A program made the position numbers and the translations under genes. The notes under the pieces were generated by a model. The model had not been told where the DNA came from and ran no database searches. It saw nothing but the letters and a program-made list of their open reading frames with translations. From Flavobacterium salmonis (lineage in GTDB: Bacteria; Bacteroidota; Bacteroidia; Flavobacteriales; Flavobacteriaceae), in the NCBI RefSeq assembly GCF_903819435.1, contig NZ_CAIJDP010000083.1, forward strand, positions 84,235-148,234: DNA of 64,000 bases, in the 5' to 3' direction. Within the stretch, counting starts at the first letter, position 1. Every line of letters begins with the position of its first letter. This document shows positions 27,806 to 36,725 of the stretch, in pieces.

Positions 27806-28237
27806 ATGAAAGGAGCTTTTTATAAACTGCCGATAGATTTTAATGCTATCATTCAGAAAAAAGAATTAGAAAAAACATCTATTGAACATTCTATTGCCCA
27901 ACAAATAATTTTGCTGGCCACGACGACATTTGGAGAATGTAAATTTGATGAAACTTTTGGATCTAAAATATGGGAAATCGATTTTGATTTGCTGATGAAT
28001 GAAAATACATTGAAAGAAATAATCTCCAAGACCATGAAACAATCCCTGCTGTTTCACGAAGTCAGAATAAAACTTAATGATCTCAGGGTAGAATTGTCAG
28101 AAGAAACTTTTTATGTAGATGATATGAGCAGAGCCAAAAAACGGGTCGATATCATCATCGATGCAACAATTAAAAGTACCAACAGAAATTTTGATTTTAG
28201 AGGATATTTCTTTGTTGGACCCTTATCTTATAAATAA
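27806..28237 (+). CDS. tssE: T6SS baseplate subunit TssE (gp25-like)
   Basis: This is a 143-residue gp25/lysozyme-type baseplate protein that starts sheath growth. The family pattern is visible: SIEHSIAQQIILLATTTFGE, then FGSKIWEIDFD, and later HEVRIKLNDLRVEL. Length is normal for TssE. It precedes tssD with a promoter-like element in between. Confidence 0.87.
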   Translation: MKGAFYKLPIDFNAIIQKKELEKTSIEHSIAQQIILLATTTFGECKFDETFGSKIWEIDFDLLMNENTLKEIISKTMKQSLLFHEVRIKLNDLRVELSEETFYVDDMSRAKKRVDIIIDATIKSTNRNFDFRGYFFVGPLSYK

Positions 28238-28292
28238 AAATACAAAGTAAATAAAATTGTATTAAAATATTTTTAATTGTAAGAATTATTTT

Positions 28293-28300
28293 TATATTTG
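28293..28300 (+). promoter_or_regulatory. Candidate -7 element for tssD1
   Basis: TATATTTG matches TAnnTTTG about 40 bases before the tssD1 start. TTG at 28277-28279 lies closer than the usual -33 distance, so only the -7 box is called. A separate promoter plus a downstream terminator would let the tube protein be made in excess. Confidence 0.5.
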
Positions 28301-28339
28301 CTACATGAATAAATAAATTAATAATTAAAAAATTTTATT

Positions 28340-28726
28340 ATGTCGTTTTTAACATCGTTGTCAGTAGCCGGAAAGGATTACAAAGTATTAAATGTGAGTT
28401 ATGATTTAGCTCAGGAAACAGATGCTTCAGGGCGTCCATCTACGGTAACACGTGGAGGAAGAATTATGCTTGAAGTAGAATCTACAGGAAGTACTGAATT
28501 GTTTGAGTGGATGACCAATAATTTCGAAAGAAAAGATGGTTCTGTAAAATTCATCAAGCGTGATTCTAATGCTACTTTAAAAGAGCTAAAGTTTACAGAG
28601 GCTTACATGGTTAAGTACAAAGAAAACTTTGATCATAACAGTGCCACTCCTTTAACGGAGACTTTTATGATCTCAGCACGCAAAATTTCGATGGGCGGAG
28701 GAGAATTTGATAATGCATGGGTTTAA
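28340..28726 (+). CDS. tssD: T6SS tube protein TssD (Hcp), first copy
   Basis: This is a 128-residue Hcp-like protein that polymerises into the inner tube. It starts SFLTSLSVAGKDYKVLNVSY and has the T6SSiii-type centre GRIMLEVESTGSTELFEWM and the end GGGEFDNAWV. It is bracketed by its own candidate promoter and a strong terminator, consistent with high expression. A second copy lies just downstream. Confidence 0.92.
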   Translation: MSFLTSLSVAGKDYKVLNVSYDLAQETDASGRPSTVTRGGRIMLEVESTGSTELFEWMTNNFERKDGSVKFIKRDSNATLKELKFTEAYMVKYKENFDHNSATPLTETFMISARKISMGGGEFDNAWV

Positions 28727-28767
28727 TCCTTTGGACTTTATCAAACTTTTTTAAGCTTGAAACTATT

Positions 28768-28799
28768 AAAGGAAGTCCTGCTATGGGACTTCCTTTTTT
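28768..28799 (+). terminator. Terminator after tssD1
   Basis: The stem AAGGAAGTCC/GGACTTCCTT is followed by a run of six T. It lies about 40 bases after the tssD1 stop codon. Confidence 0.9.
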
Positions 28800-28856
28800 G
28801 TTTAATAAGCACTAAATCTATTTTCATATCTTTTAATAACCTAACAAAATCTAAAC

Positions 28857-29252
28857 ATGAGTTTTTTATCTAAATTAAATATAGACGGAGAAGAATATAA
28901 TGTACTTGAATTCAATGTAAGCTTCAAACAGGAAATTGACAATACGAGCAAACCTACCGGAAATGCCAAAGGCGGAATTATAAAAATGATTATTGAAGCT
29001 ACTCAAAACAGCAATTTTCTATCCTGGATGTTAAACGGAGATTTAACAAAAGATGGTAAAATCATTTTTTACAGAAGAGATGCTATGAGTAAAATGAAAG
29101 AGCTTACGTTTACTAAAGCATTTTGTATTGGTTATGACGAACAATTTACGAGTACTACCGAAGTACCTATGAAAATTACTATAGAATTAGTGGCTAAAGA
29201 ATTGACTTTTGGCGATGCTAAATTTTCTAACAACTGGATTGCCTTAAGCTAA
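28857..29252 (+). CDS. tssD: T6SS tube protein TssD (Hcp), second copy
   Basis: This 131-residue paralogue of the upstream tube protein shares the start pattern (SFLSKLNIDGEEYNVLEFNV), the GGIIKMIIEATQNSNFLSWM segment and the ending FGDAKFSNNW, but is clearly diverged. It sits 28 bases before vgrG and after the tssD1 terminator, so it belongs to the vgrG-effector module. It may serve as a dedicated tube-tip or effector-matched Hcp. Confidence 0.9.
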   Translation: MSFLSKLNIDGEEYNVLEFNVSFKQEIDNTSKPTGNAKGGIIKMIIEATQNSNFLSWMLNGDLTKDGKIIFYRRDAMSKMKELTFTKAFCIGYDEQFTSTTEVPMKITIELVAKELTFGDAKFSNNWIALS

Positions 29253-29280
29253 TTGTAAAGAACCAATAAATAGTAGTATT

Positions 29281-31086
29281 ATGGGACATTTTTCAGAACA
29301 GGTACATATCAGCATAGGGAGCTTTACCCAAAATGTTGTTTATCATAATTTAGAACTGTCACAAAAGATGGCAGATCACCATCATTTTTCTTTTGTATGG
29401 CAATATACAGGCAAGGCGATCATAAATCCCGCAGATCAGGCAAAGGCATTGCGAACGTATCTTGGAGATGAAGTTATCTTTACCTTTAAAAGCCTCACCG
29501 GAATCCGGTTGATGAGCAAAGGAATCATAACAGAATTATCTTCTATAGATCTTCATGGCAGCGCCGAAGGATTACATGTCAAAGGTATCAGCCATACTAT
29601 CGTTCTTGATGACATGAAAAAATCAAGAACCTACCAGCAAAGAGGTATGGATAATATCGTATTGGATATTTTAGCAGAAGGGCCGGGAGAATTCTATGAA
29701 AGAGATGCTATAAAATCTACCTATCTTCAGGAATTCAAATACATGGCCCAGTATAATGAAACCAATTTTGATTTCTTAAAACGATTGGCAAAACGTTACG
29801 GCCAATGGTTCTATTTTGACGGAATGCGAATGCAGTTCGGACAAACCAAAACCAGTAAAATAAAACTCATCAACGGATCTTCGCTGCATGGTTTTAAAAT
29901 CCAGACCAATATGGCTTCTCATAAAATTTCTTTGGGAGGGTATGATTATAATGGAGCCACAAATATTCGTAACTCCTCAGCAAGAACATCCTCAGGAAGC
30001 AAAGACAGCTTCGCAGCTGTTGTGGGGCATAACCAGGGAACCGTTACCCAAAACGATTTGAATAATGGAGCTTATACCACGAATGCCCAAAACAGTGAAG
30101 AAATCGAAGAAATGGTCAAACTGCAAACAGCAGGAAGTGACGCCAATAGTGTGTATTACAGTGGAACCTCTTATTTTCCATTAGGTCTTGGACAGGTTTT
30201 CAGTATCGTAAACCAGACTGTAGAACACGAACTTATTGTGACAGAGGTAACACACATCTCTCAGGTCCACGGAAATTACTCCTGTAATTTCAAGGCCATT
30301 CCGGCAGATGTTGCCGCACCACATTTTACAGAGGTAAATGTATTTGCGAAAGCCGAAACACAGCCAGCCAAAGTAAAAGACAATAATGATCCGGAAGGAT
30401 TAGGACGTGTAAAAGTACAGTTCAACTGGGCAGGCGGAAACAATTCAAGCGAGTGGCTACGAATGATACAGCCACATTCAGGCTCAGGTAAAGGATTTTA
30501 TTTTATTCCTGAAATTGGTGAAGAGGTTTTAGTAGGTTTTGAAGGGAGCAATGCACAGAATCCGTATGTTTTGGGAGCACAATACAATGGAAGCCAATCC
30601 AGCGGTTATGCGGATGGTCAAAATAATGTTAAGGCGATTCATACCCGTTCAGGAATCAAATTTATTTTGAATGACGGTGAAGGAAGTATTTTGATTGAAG
30701 ACCCGAGTGGTAATACCTGGAAAATGGATGGTCAGGGAAATATTGATGTAAATGCGCCAAAGAATTTTACAGTAAAGGCAGGAGAAAATGTTAGTATTAC
30801 TGCAGGTAAAAATGTTTCTGTTAGCGCAGGAGAAAATATGGATAATTCGGCAAATAATGATATAACAGTAGTTGCAGGAAACGATATTATGCAAACCGCT
30901 GCCGGAGAAATTATGGAAAACTCTGATGTAAGAAATGAAATATCATCAGATAAAACACATCGACAAACCGCTGATTTTAATACCCTTGCCGAAAAAGTAA
31001 CTATTTTTAGTGAAAAAGAAAACATGACACTCCAAAGTGGTAAAACCATAGAAAAAAACAGTACCGAAAAATCTAAAATGTTTTAA
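29281..31086 (+). CDS. tssI: T6SS spike protein TssI (VgrG)
   Basis: This 601-residue VgrG has a gp27-like base (residues 1-350; NFDFLKRLAKRYGQWFYFDG) and a gp5-type OB fold (about 370-450; GLGRVKVQFNW, then GFYFIPEIGEEVLVGFEG). A repetitive beta-helix spike follows at about 470-580 with units such as ITAGKNVSVSAGEN. No extra toxin domain is fused. The next gene begins 2 bases after the stop, so the cargo is probably that Het-C protein. Confidence 0.95.
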   Translation: MGHFSEQVHISIGSFTQNVVYHNLELSQKMADHHHFSFVWQYTGKAIINPADQAKALRTYLGDEVIFTFKSLTGIRLMSKGIITELSSIDLHGSAEGLHVKGISHTIVLDDMKKSRTYQQRGMDNIVLDILAEGPGEFYERDAIKSTYLQEFKYMAQYNETNFDFLKRLAKRYGQWFYFDGMRMQFGQTKTSKIKLINGSSLHGFKIQTNMASHKISLGGYDYNGATNIRNSSARTSSGSKDSFAAVVGHNQGTVTQNDLNNGAYTTNAQNSEEIEEMVKLQTAGSDANSVYYSGTSYFPLGLGQVFSIVNQTVEHELIVTEVTHISQVHGNYSCNFKAIPADVAAPHFTEVNVFAKAETQPAKVKDNNDPEGLGRVKVQFNWAGGNNSSEWLRMIQPHSGSGKGFYFIPEIGEEVLVGFEGSNAQNPYVLGAQYNGSQSSGYADGQNNVKAIHTRSGIKFILNDGEGSILIEDPSGNTWKMDGQGNIDVNAPKNFTVKAGENVSITAGKNVSVSAGENMDNSANNDITVVAGNDIMQTAAGEIMENSDVRNEISSDKTHRQTADFNTLAEKVTIFSEKENMTLQSGKTIEKNSTEKSKMF

Positions 31087-31088
31087 TT

Positions 31089-34000
31089 ATGGGTATTACT
31101 AAACAAGCTAAAAATATTACAATACATGCTAAAACCAGCTATACTGTTAGAGCTAAAGAATTGGTCGAAATTGCTGATAAAGTAAATTATGAAGCTCATA
31201 AGGACAATCTGGTTTTAAATAGTAATGCAAGCATTGATTTAAAAGGAGAGGAAAATGGTGTTATATACAGTGATTATTCTCCCCCGGAATTAAAAGTAGA
31301 AGAAAGTGAGTTTATATTAGAAAGTAAATTTGCCCTTGAACAATTATTTGCTTTTGCAAAAAAGGATAGTAAAGCTATGTTCTGTTTCTGGATGGCAGAT
31401 ATATTCGGAGCAGATATTCCTTTAAAAGCTTATGAAAAACTTTATGAGGATGCCTCAGAAAAGAAAGAAAGTTTAAATCCAAAGATAACAGTTGCATTAA
31501 GCTTACCTGGTTATGGCGCAGCTTATTATTCCGGAGAAAATGAAAAAATAAAAAATCACATTATCATTTCTGAAGGATTTATTTTAAATGCGATCAAAGA
31601 CAATAAATACCAAAAACTGTTAATGATTGCTTTGGTGGAAGAATTTGGGCATCATCTTGATTACTTATTGCGTAATAAATATTCAACTAAAAAAGGAGAT
31701 GCAAAAAATGACGAAGGAGCCCTCTTTAGTGGAAGAATGAACAGAAAATATAAAAAATATTATATAGATCCGTTTAAAATTAAAGAACAGCATTATGCGA
31801 CAGCGACTATTAAGGGAGAAGAGAAAAAATTAACTTGGGATTTTGCTGATTTAAATGAAAAATTAAATGAGTTTGTAGATAATAGAATTGAAAAAGACGA
31901 TAATTATTTCGCTGATTATGAGTTTTTTGGTGCCGGTCTTGGAGATGATTTACATGGTTTGGGGCATCAGTCAATAGAAAATGACGGTCTTGGAAGAATT
32001 GCCAGATATAAAAATAATACTAAAGGAGAAAATATAGAAAGATCTCAAATATATTTTGGCAACTGGTTACGGGATTTTTCTCAGTTTGTCGATCCCATGG
32101 TTGTGAGGCCGATGGCAAACTCTTTAGATAAGTTAAGTCAAGAATATGAAGACAAACACGTTAATAAAGACGAGAATAAAAAGTTACTTGATGAACTAAG
32201 TGATTTAATGGATAAAAATTATGTCACTAAAGCTGATGAGAGAACCTTTAATCTTCCTGTTGGATTTAGACTTAAAAATTTTGAAGCTGAAATTGTATGG
32301 AAACCTACTAAGTTATCTCCGGTTAAATTGAGCCGTGAAGCCATAACATCTTTAGTAGAATTAATTGGCTTAAAAGAATTTGGAGATTTAAAAGAACAAA
32401 AAACTAAGGAAGATAAGGATAAAAGGCCTCAAAATTATATTAAATATATTCAGGACTTCCGCTCTAAATATGCAAAAGTTACAACAGATTTATTAGGGGT
32501 TTACAGGCCACAGGAACATATTGACAATCCCGCAGCTTTACATCGCAAATTAATCTGTGAGGAAAATAGAAAGAAAGTACCCCCAAAAGCCTGCCCTCCT
32601 AAAGATTTGAACAATCAACTGGATCCTGATTTTGTAAAAGATCCAATAGATGAACAATGGAATAATAATAAAGCGACTGGTACTAAAAACTATATAAGAG
32701 GGAATGGTAAAGAACCATTTGAAAGTGCTTATGATTGTTTTATAAATTATATTAATAATTCAGATCCTAATACTACTAAGGGGAGAATGAACTTTGGGGC
32801 AGCCTTGCATATCCTTGAAGATTACTTTGCTCACAGTAATTTTTGTGAAATTGCGATTATGAAAGTGTATGATCCTGAGGTTTTTCCGTGGGATAATATG
32901 CCTGTTACCTGTAAAAAAGGAGAATTAAAAAATCATAAAGCCGATATTTCTAATAATGCACATGCGATAAATTCAGTTATAGACAGAAATAAAATAAAAT
33001 TTAAAACGATAAATAATAGTGATTTATGGACTAATTCTGTAAAAAGTTTTATGTCGGATAAAGATCCAAAAAAGGTACATCCGGCACAATATTATGCGAA
33101 TTTAGGACATGTCAACTATTTAGAAAACAAAGGATTATATTACGCTCATGCAGAATGCCCTATTGTTCAGACAGGCAGTTTTGGGTTATTGGATACGATT
33201 GCAAGTATAGCCCCCAAAATCATTAATAAACAATTTTCGATTCATGTTGAAAAGCAAGATGAACTTAAAGAGGGGGAGAGAACTTTTAATGATGCTCTAA
33301 TTTATGAATTCTTAAAAGATATATCAAATGCTCAGGCATCGGATACCAAAGAAAAGCAAGCGTCATATAAAGGAACTGATGATAATATTTATTCTGAAGC
33401 ATTTTTAACCTATTTGAGTATTAGGGATTTTATGGTGACGGAAAGATGGTTTGGTACATCTTACAAAAACGTAATGAATGGTTTTGGAATATTAGAATAC
33501 GTTACGGGTTATATTAATGTGGTAAAAAATGTCTTTTATCATTTTTTATTTTTAAGTGCTGCAAATTTAATAGATGATTATCAAACTTATTTAGATAACG
33601 AATTGAATTTATTAGAATCGGGGAACTGGAAGGTAAACCCATATGGTCCGACTCATACTCAATTAGCGAAAGACAACGGAATTCAGCCACTCCATCATCT
33701 GGCAGTAGAATTAGCAGAAGAAGCCGTTTTTAAAGTAGGAGAATTGTTTCTTCAAAAAGGAGGAATTACTAAAATTAAAGATTTCGCTGATAAAATTTTA
33801 TTTCAGCATCCTATGCATACCGACTGGATGGATGAGAAAGTTATTAACTGGTGTAAAAACAACCCCAATAAAGTTAAGTTGGCACACGAATCAAGTATTG
33901 TATTATATGGTATAAGGCATGGTTATCAAGAAATTGCTAATCTATACAATCAAATTTCTGTAATTAGTGATTTTAATACGACAGATAAGCAAAAAGAGGA

Positions 34001-34160
34001 ATTTAAAGCGGCAATCAATAAAATTCCAGCAAAATGGAATGCAGGCTGGGAACGTTTAAATAAATTATGGGAAGAAAAGGGATTGGAGAAAATTAAAACA
34101 AAAACCGGAAAACAAAGTTATGAAGAGGTTATGAAAGAAGCAGGTCACGATCACAAATAA
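31089..34160 (+). CDS. VgrG-linked effector with Het-C domain
   Basis: This is a 1023-residue protein without signal peptide. Residues 1-60 continue the repetitive spike style (ITIHAKTSYTVRAKELVE), which could dock on VgrG. A segment near residue 185 has VEEFGHHLDYLL, an HExxH-like but inexact arrangement. The Het-C pattern is clear: FGNWLRDFSQFVDP near 320 and AALHILEDYFAHSNFCE near 575. Fungal Het-C controls heterokaryon incompatibility cell death, and bacterial Het-C proteins occur as T6SS effectors. The His/Glu/Asp-rich core may bind metal and act on membrane lipids. Only the domain is read from sequence; activity is inferred. Confidence 0.85.
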   Translation: MGITKQAKNITIHAKTSYTVRAKELVEIADKVNYEAHKDNLVLNSNASIDLKGEENGVIYSDYSPPELKVEESEFILESKFALEQLFAFAKKDSKAMFCFWMADIFGADIPLKAYEKLYEDASEKKESLNPKITVALSLPGYGAAYYSGENEKIKNHIIISEGFILNAIKDNKYQKLLMIALVEEFGHHLDYLLRNKYSTKKGDAKNDEGALFSGRMNRKYKKYYIDPFKIKEQHYATATIKGEEKKLTWDFADLNEKLNEFVDNRIEKDDNYFADYEFFGAGLGDDLHGLGHQSIENDGLGRIARYKNNTKGENIERSQIYFGNWLRDFSQFVDPMVVRPMANSLDKLSQEYEDKHVNKDENKKLLDELSDLMDKNYVTKADERTFNLPVGFRLKNFEAEIVWKPTKLSPVKLSREAITSLVELIGLKEFGDLKEQKTKEDKDKRPQNYIKYIQDFRSKYAKVTTDLLGVYRPQEHIDNPAALHRKLICEENRKKVPPKACPPKDLNNQLDPDFVKDPIDEQWNNNKATGTKNYIRGNGKEPFESAYDCFINYINNSDPNTTKGRMNFGAALHILEDYFAHSNFCEIAIMKVYDPEVFPWDNMPVTCKKGELKNHKADISNNAHAINSVIDRNKIKFKTINNSDLWTNSVKSFMSDKDPKKVHPAQYYANLGHVNYLENKGLYYAHAECPIVQTGSFGLLDTIASIAPKIINKQFSIHVEKQDELKEGERTFNDALIYEFLKDISNAQASDTKEKQASYKGTDDNIYSEAFLTYLSIRDFMVTERWFGTSYKNVMNGFGILEYVTGYINVVKNVFYHFLFLSAANLIDDYQTYLDNELNLLESGNWKVNPYGPTHTQLAKDNGIQPLHHLAVELAEEAVFKVGELFLQKGGITKIKDFADKILFQHPMHTDWMDEKVINWCKNNPNKVKLAHESSIVLYGIRHGYQEIANLYNQISVISDFNTTDKQKEEFKAAINKIPAKWNAGWERLNKLWEEKGLEKIKTKTGKQSYEEVMKEAGHDHK

Positions 34161-34203
34161 TAGACTAACTTGGCAGAGACTAAAATCTAAATAATTATAG
34201 ATA

Positions 34204-35115
34204 ATGAAAATTTTAAAAACCATCGCATTAATCACATTTGTACAATTAGTGAGTTGTCAATCTAAACAAGAAAAAAAAATGGAAACAGGTTTTGTTATAC
34301 AGGATAGTAAACTATACTATAATAGTAAAGAAATAGCTTTAGGTATGCCAATAGAAAAGTTTACTGATGCGATGGGAATGTATGATCGTATAGATATTGA
34401 TTCGTCAGGAGGTTTTACTAACAGAACGTGGCATTGGATAAAATTAAGAGGAGAAGCTTATGAGAATGAAGAAAATAAAATTATTTATGTTAATCCATAT
34501 ATAGATGATGAAAAAGAAAAGGAATATAATTCGATAGAAGAACTAGTAGAAATTTTAGGTAAATATGACAGTGTAGAAGAACAAAAATCGCCCTTACTTA
34601 TCGATAAACTTTTTATTTGGGATAAATTAGGAATCAGTTTATCAGCGTATCCAGAAACTAACATTGTTGGGAACATTCACATACAAACACTACATGTAAC
34701 GAAATATTGGGAATTGGATTTAGGTTTGGTTAAGAATTTTGAAGAACAGAATGGTTTTCCCTTAACAAAAGAAGTTAAGGAGAAAAGAAAACAAGATAAA
34801 GAACATTTCGAAGAAGCACCAAAGGAAGAATACAAAGGAAATTTTACTTATAACGGTAATACAATCAATTTAAAACAAATAGGTTACAGAGGATGGGATA
34901 AAGGTGTAAAAGGTTTAGGTCTTGGAGGTTCAGATTTTGACCCTCCGGGAGATTCGTCGACTTCATCAAGATGGATTAAGGACGATTATGATATGTATGT
35001 CACTCTGGAACGATTTTCAAATGAAGAAGAATTTGAAGGATTGAGTCCGGATAAAGTTGGTAAATTTGATTGTATTAAAAGTATTGTAATATGGTGGCAC
35101 AAAACGAATGATTAA
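34204..35115 (+). CDS. Lipoprotein, probable immunity protein to the Het-C effector
   Basis: This is a 303-residue lipoprotein whose signal ends in LVSC (about Cys19). The N-terminal half has a YNSKEIALGMPIEKFTDAMG start and WDKLGISLSAYPE, a pattern I associate with small Bacteroidota polymorphic-toxin immunity-type proteins (DUF7738-like; recalled, not checked). A more variable C-terminal part follows. It starts 43 bases after the Het-C gene on the same strand. A periplasm-facing immunity protein implies that the effector acts in the periplasm or on a membrane. Confidence 0.7.
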   Translation: MKILKTIALITFVQLVSCQSKQEKKMETGFVIQDSKLYYNSKEIALGMPIEKFTDAMGMYDRIDIDSSGGFTNRTWHWIKLRGEAYENEENKIIYVNPYIDDEKEKEYNSIEELVEILGKYDSVEEQKSPLLIDKLFIWDKLGISLSAYPETNIVGNIHIQTLHVTKYWELDLGLVKNFEEQNGFPLTKEVKEKRKQDKEHFEEAPKEEYKGNFTYNGNTINLKQIGYRGWDKGVKGLGLGGSDFDPPGDSSTSSRWIKDDYDMYVTLERFSNEEEFEGLSPDKVGKFDCIKSIVIWWHKTND

Positions 35116-35126
35116 TAATTTAAATG

Positions 35127-35713
35127 TATAAAAGCAATTTATTTAATATAGCCCTTAAAAAAACAGAATTGTAGTTGTCTTGTTCTTTTTAATTATATTT
35201 TCTTCATGTACAGAAAAGAATGAAAAGATAAATATTTTTTGCAATAAATAGAAAATAGATAATAAAACAAAGCACTATAAAGCATTAGAACTGTGAAATC
35301 GTAGTTATTTTATACAAACTACAAACAGCAAGTTTGTTTTAAATGATACACTATCTTGTCTTGTGGCTTTTTTTGATGAAAATGCTCAAAAAATGAAATC
35401 TAAATATTGGGAGTTTTAAAAAAAATGCAGGATGCGGAGTATGAAAAATGCTATTTTGAAGGATATGATTATGCAATGATACATAAATTTTGGACTTCAA
35501 GCGGTGGCGGAAATCATTTTATTCAATCCATTCCTTAATATGGCTGAAGCTGGCTATTATTATATTAAATATGATATAAATAATAATAAAGGAAAATTTA
35601 AAGTGGTTTCTTACAGTATTGTTACTTTTCATGATTTAACAAAAATAAAAGATGATAGATTTCTAACATATACTCCAGTAGGAGTATATGAAGTAGTACA
35701 GTATGATAATTAG
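35127..35713 (+). pseudogene. Decayed lipoprotein gene (former immunity-type gene)
   Basis: Coding traces in different frames are separated by stops and frameshifts. At 35165 there is a headless lipoprotein signal (RIVVVLFFLIIFSSC, then a stop). Further on come FFDENAQKMKSKYWEF, an open frame at 35425-35538 (MQDAEYEKCYFEGYDY) and one at 35504-35713 (AEAGYYYIKYD, then VVSYSIVTFHDLTK). Read together they look like one lipoprotein broken at least three times. It follows a functional lipoprotein immunity-type gene. Confidence 0.55.
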
Positions 35714-35802
35714 AGGAATTAAAAAGATATCGATTATATAGATATTTATTTTAATAAAGAATGCATTTAATAAATTAGAGTGCTTATTGTAAGGTTAAAT
35801 GA

Positions 35803-35982
35803 TTAAAATATAGAATTCCCGGCGAAGAATGCAAAGAAAATCGTTTACAGTATTATGAATTGACTTATATAGCAACCGGAGCATTAGAATATTTAAAAAT
35901 TGGATATGAGAGATTGAATGATTCTAAGAATAGAAAAGAGATTGACGAAGACAGAAAAGAAAGGGAAAAAAGTATAAAATGA
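35803..35982 (+). pseudogene. Gene fragment with charged helical C-terminus
   Basis: This is an open frame of 59 codons without start codon that ends in TGA. It encodes CKENRLQYYELTYIATGALE and a Lys/Glu-rich tail. It appears to be the 3' end of another lost gene in the decayed stretch. Confidence 0.45.
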
Positions 35983-36044
35983 TAAACAAAATCAAAGTTG
36001 TAATTTTGTTATTAACGATACTAAATATCCAGTGCCAAAAATAG
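35979..36044 (+). pseudogene. Lipoprotein signal-peptide remnant
   Basis: This 21-codon frame overlaps the previous fragment by ATGA. It encodes a full lipoprotein signal (MINKIKVVILLLTILNIQC) and stops two codons after the lipobox cysteine. It looks like a truncated immunity-type lipoprotein. Confidence 0.45.
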
Positions 36045-36135
36045 TAAAAATTAGTTTTTATCTCTGGTAAAAACTGGACATAAACCTAAAATTACTTTTT
36101 TATTTTAAATAATGATTCGTTATATTAAACCATAA

Positions 36136-36474
36136 ATGAAATTTATAACAGCAATTATTAAACACCTAATATGGCTTTTTTTAAGTGTATTTTCAGGAAT
36201 GGCATGGATGAGAATAGAATTAGGAAAACCTATTAATGCGACAGGTTTTTTCGCCATATTTAATGGGTTAGATGTATTGATAATGATTTGCATAGGTGGA
36301 GTTATTGGTTTGATTTCCGTTATTCCATTTGTATTGATCGACTTATGTTATATTAGAAGAAAAATAGAAACTAAACTAAATCAAAATATTATAAGAATTT
36401 CATCAATTATCATTTTAAGTGCAATGATTACATTCATTCATTATGTTTTGGAATTCACATTAGATTGGATATAA
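36136..36474 (+). CDS. Small membrane protein of unknown function
   Basis: This 112-residue protein has three hydrophobic segments (about residues 8-22, 45-70 and 88-108) joined by short basic loops (YIRRKIETK). No family is recognised. It lies in the effector-immunity zone between decayed lipoprotein genes and tssF. It could be an orphan membrane-embedded immunity protein or an unrelated passenger. About 250 AT-rich bases without recognisable content separate it from tssF. Confidence 0.5.
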   Translation: MKFITAIIKHLIWLFLSVFSGMAWMRIELGKPINATGFFAIFNGLDVLIMICIGGVIGLISVIPFVLIDLCYIRRKIETKLNQNIIRISSIIILSAMITFIHYVLEFTLDWI

Positions 36475-36725
36475 GTTTAATATTAATCGAAAATATAAGC
36501 CTGCTAATAATTGGTATTTATTAAATTTGATGATACAACTCTTAATTACATAATGAACTAAGAAGTTTATATTTTATATTAAAAAAGTATGGTAAAATTA
36601 GGTATGGATATACGATTAGACTGTTGATAAGCAGTGATAATATTCAAAGAATAATTAACATTTAAAGTATAGATTACAGGTAGAGTTTAGAACATTATAA
36701 AAATATCAGATTTCAACGAACAATA
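36475..36725. other. AT-rich gap before tssF
   Basis: This holds no open frame of note and no clear promoter box. It presumably contains the promoter or leader of tssF, which is separated from the other baseplate genes. Confidence 0.4.

Noticed and set aside
30780..30900. Repetitive GCAGG-rich stretch in vgrG as a non-coding repeat or CRISPR
   Set aside because: It is the normal coding repeat of the VgrG spike (AGENVSITAGKN type). Spacing is irregular and in frame.
31640..31680. VEEFGHHLD as a proven zinc-protease site of the Het-C protein
   Set aside because: The pattern does not match HExxH exactly (EEFGHH), so it is mentioned only as a possible metal site.
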